From: Branchipolynoe longqiensis
Lineage: Eukaryota > Annelida > Polychaeta > Phyllodocida > Polynoidae
Length of the DNA stretch: 64,000 nucleotides
Assembly: GCA_030323885.1 (NCBI GenBank)
Contig: CM059193.1
Span: 53,596,749-53,660,748, forward strand
Direction of reading: 5' to 3'
In this document: in pieces, positions 63,931 to 64,000 of the stretch
How positions within the stretch are numbered: position 1 is the first letter of the stretch
Layout: the number at the start of each line of letters is the position of its first letter
Translations under genes and position numbers: made by a program
Notes under the pieces: model-generated
Told to the model about the DNA's origin: nothing
Databases searched by the model: none
Seen by the model: only the letters and a program-made list of their open reading frames with translations

Positions 63931-64000
63931 GAAGTGGGCGAGACTGCCAGCCTGATGGCATTCACGGGCGTGCGCCGATTAACCCGTATTTGGGAATACG

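Overview
This window is a piece of an animal (metazoan) nuclear genome and is almost entirely mobile-element debris. The evidence for an animal is one exon of an ETS-type transcription factor (Pointed/SAM domain), many tRNA-headed SINEs, several superfamilies of DNA transposons and retroelements, AT-rich spacer and abundant microsatellites. There are no prokaryotic operons. The mix of Ngaro/DIRS-order tyrosine-recombinase (YR) retroelements, an I-group LINE with RNase H, PIF/Harbinger and a Ty3/gypsy element with an envelope-like third gene fits a marine invertebrate. A lophotrochozoan is my guess, but the species cannot be fixed from the sequence.

Layout. 1-3007: 3' part of YR retroelement 1 (+), with its split direct repeats. 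3338-8000: YR retroelement 2 (-), the most complete copy (gag, RT-RNase H, YR, A1/B1/A2/B2 repeats). 8183-11411: SINE pieces, a CpG-rich inverted-repeat element (8523-9116), an AT-hook reading frame, a LINE RNase H scrap and microsatellites. 11882-13460: a YR retroelement of a different lineage (-), cut at 13460 by a PIF/Harbinger transposon (13461-19634). That transposon carries a Myb-like gene and a transposase gene read toward each other, and it is itself invaded by a LINE (15220-17270). 20878-21636: a G-rich array. 23588-28870: a 5'-truncated Ty3/gypsy element with a degenerate envelope-like gene. 31954-32199: the ETS Pointed-domain exon, the only convincing host coding sequence. 34898-36237: a 56-bp satellite abutting YR element 3 (36262-37815). 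37869-41155: a broken, unnamed DDE-like transposase gene. 42852-47420: a near-full LINE (-) lacking RNase H. 50025-52590: YR element 4 (+). 53-64 kb: SINEs, two copies of a pogo-like MITE, GGACGGTTATG-bearing tandem repeats and a 3.6-kb C/A-rich, G-poor satellite.

No element looks autonomous: each coding region carries nonsense codons, frameshifts or deletions, and many stops look like C-to-T changes. The window reads as a nested insertion record. Its clearest structural signals are the four sets of YR-retroelement parts (split repeats resolved in three), the matched twin promoters of the Harbinger element, and LINE insertions whose 5' ends carry fold-back inverted copies, including one that is nothing but a 30-bp LINE tail inside a 12-bp target duplication.
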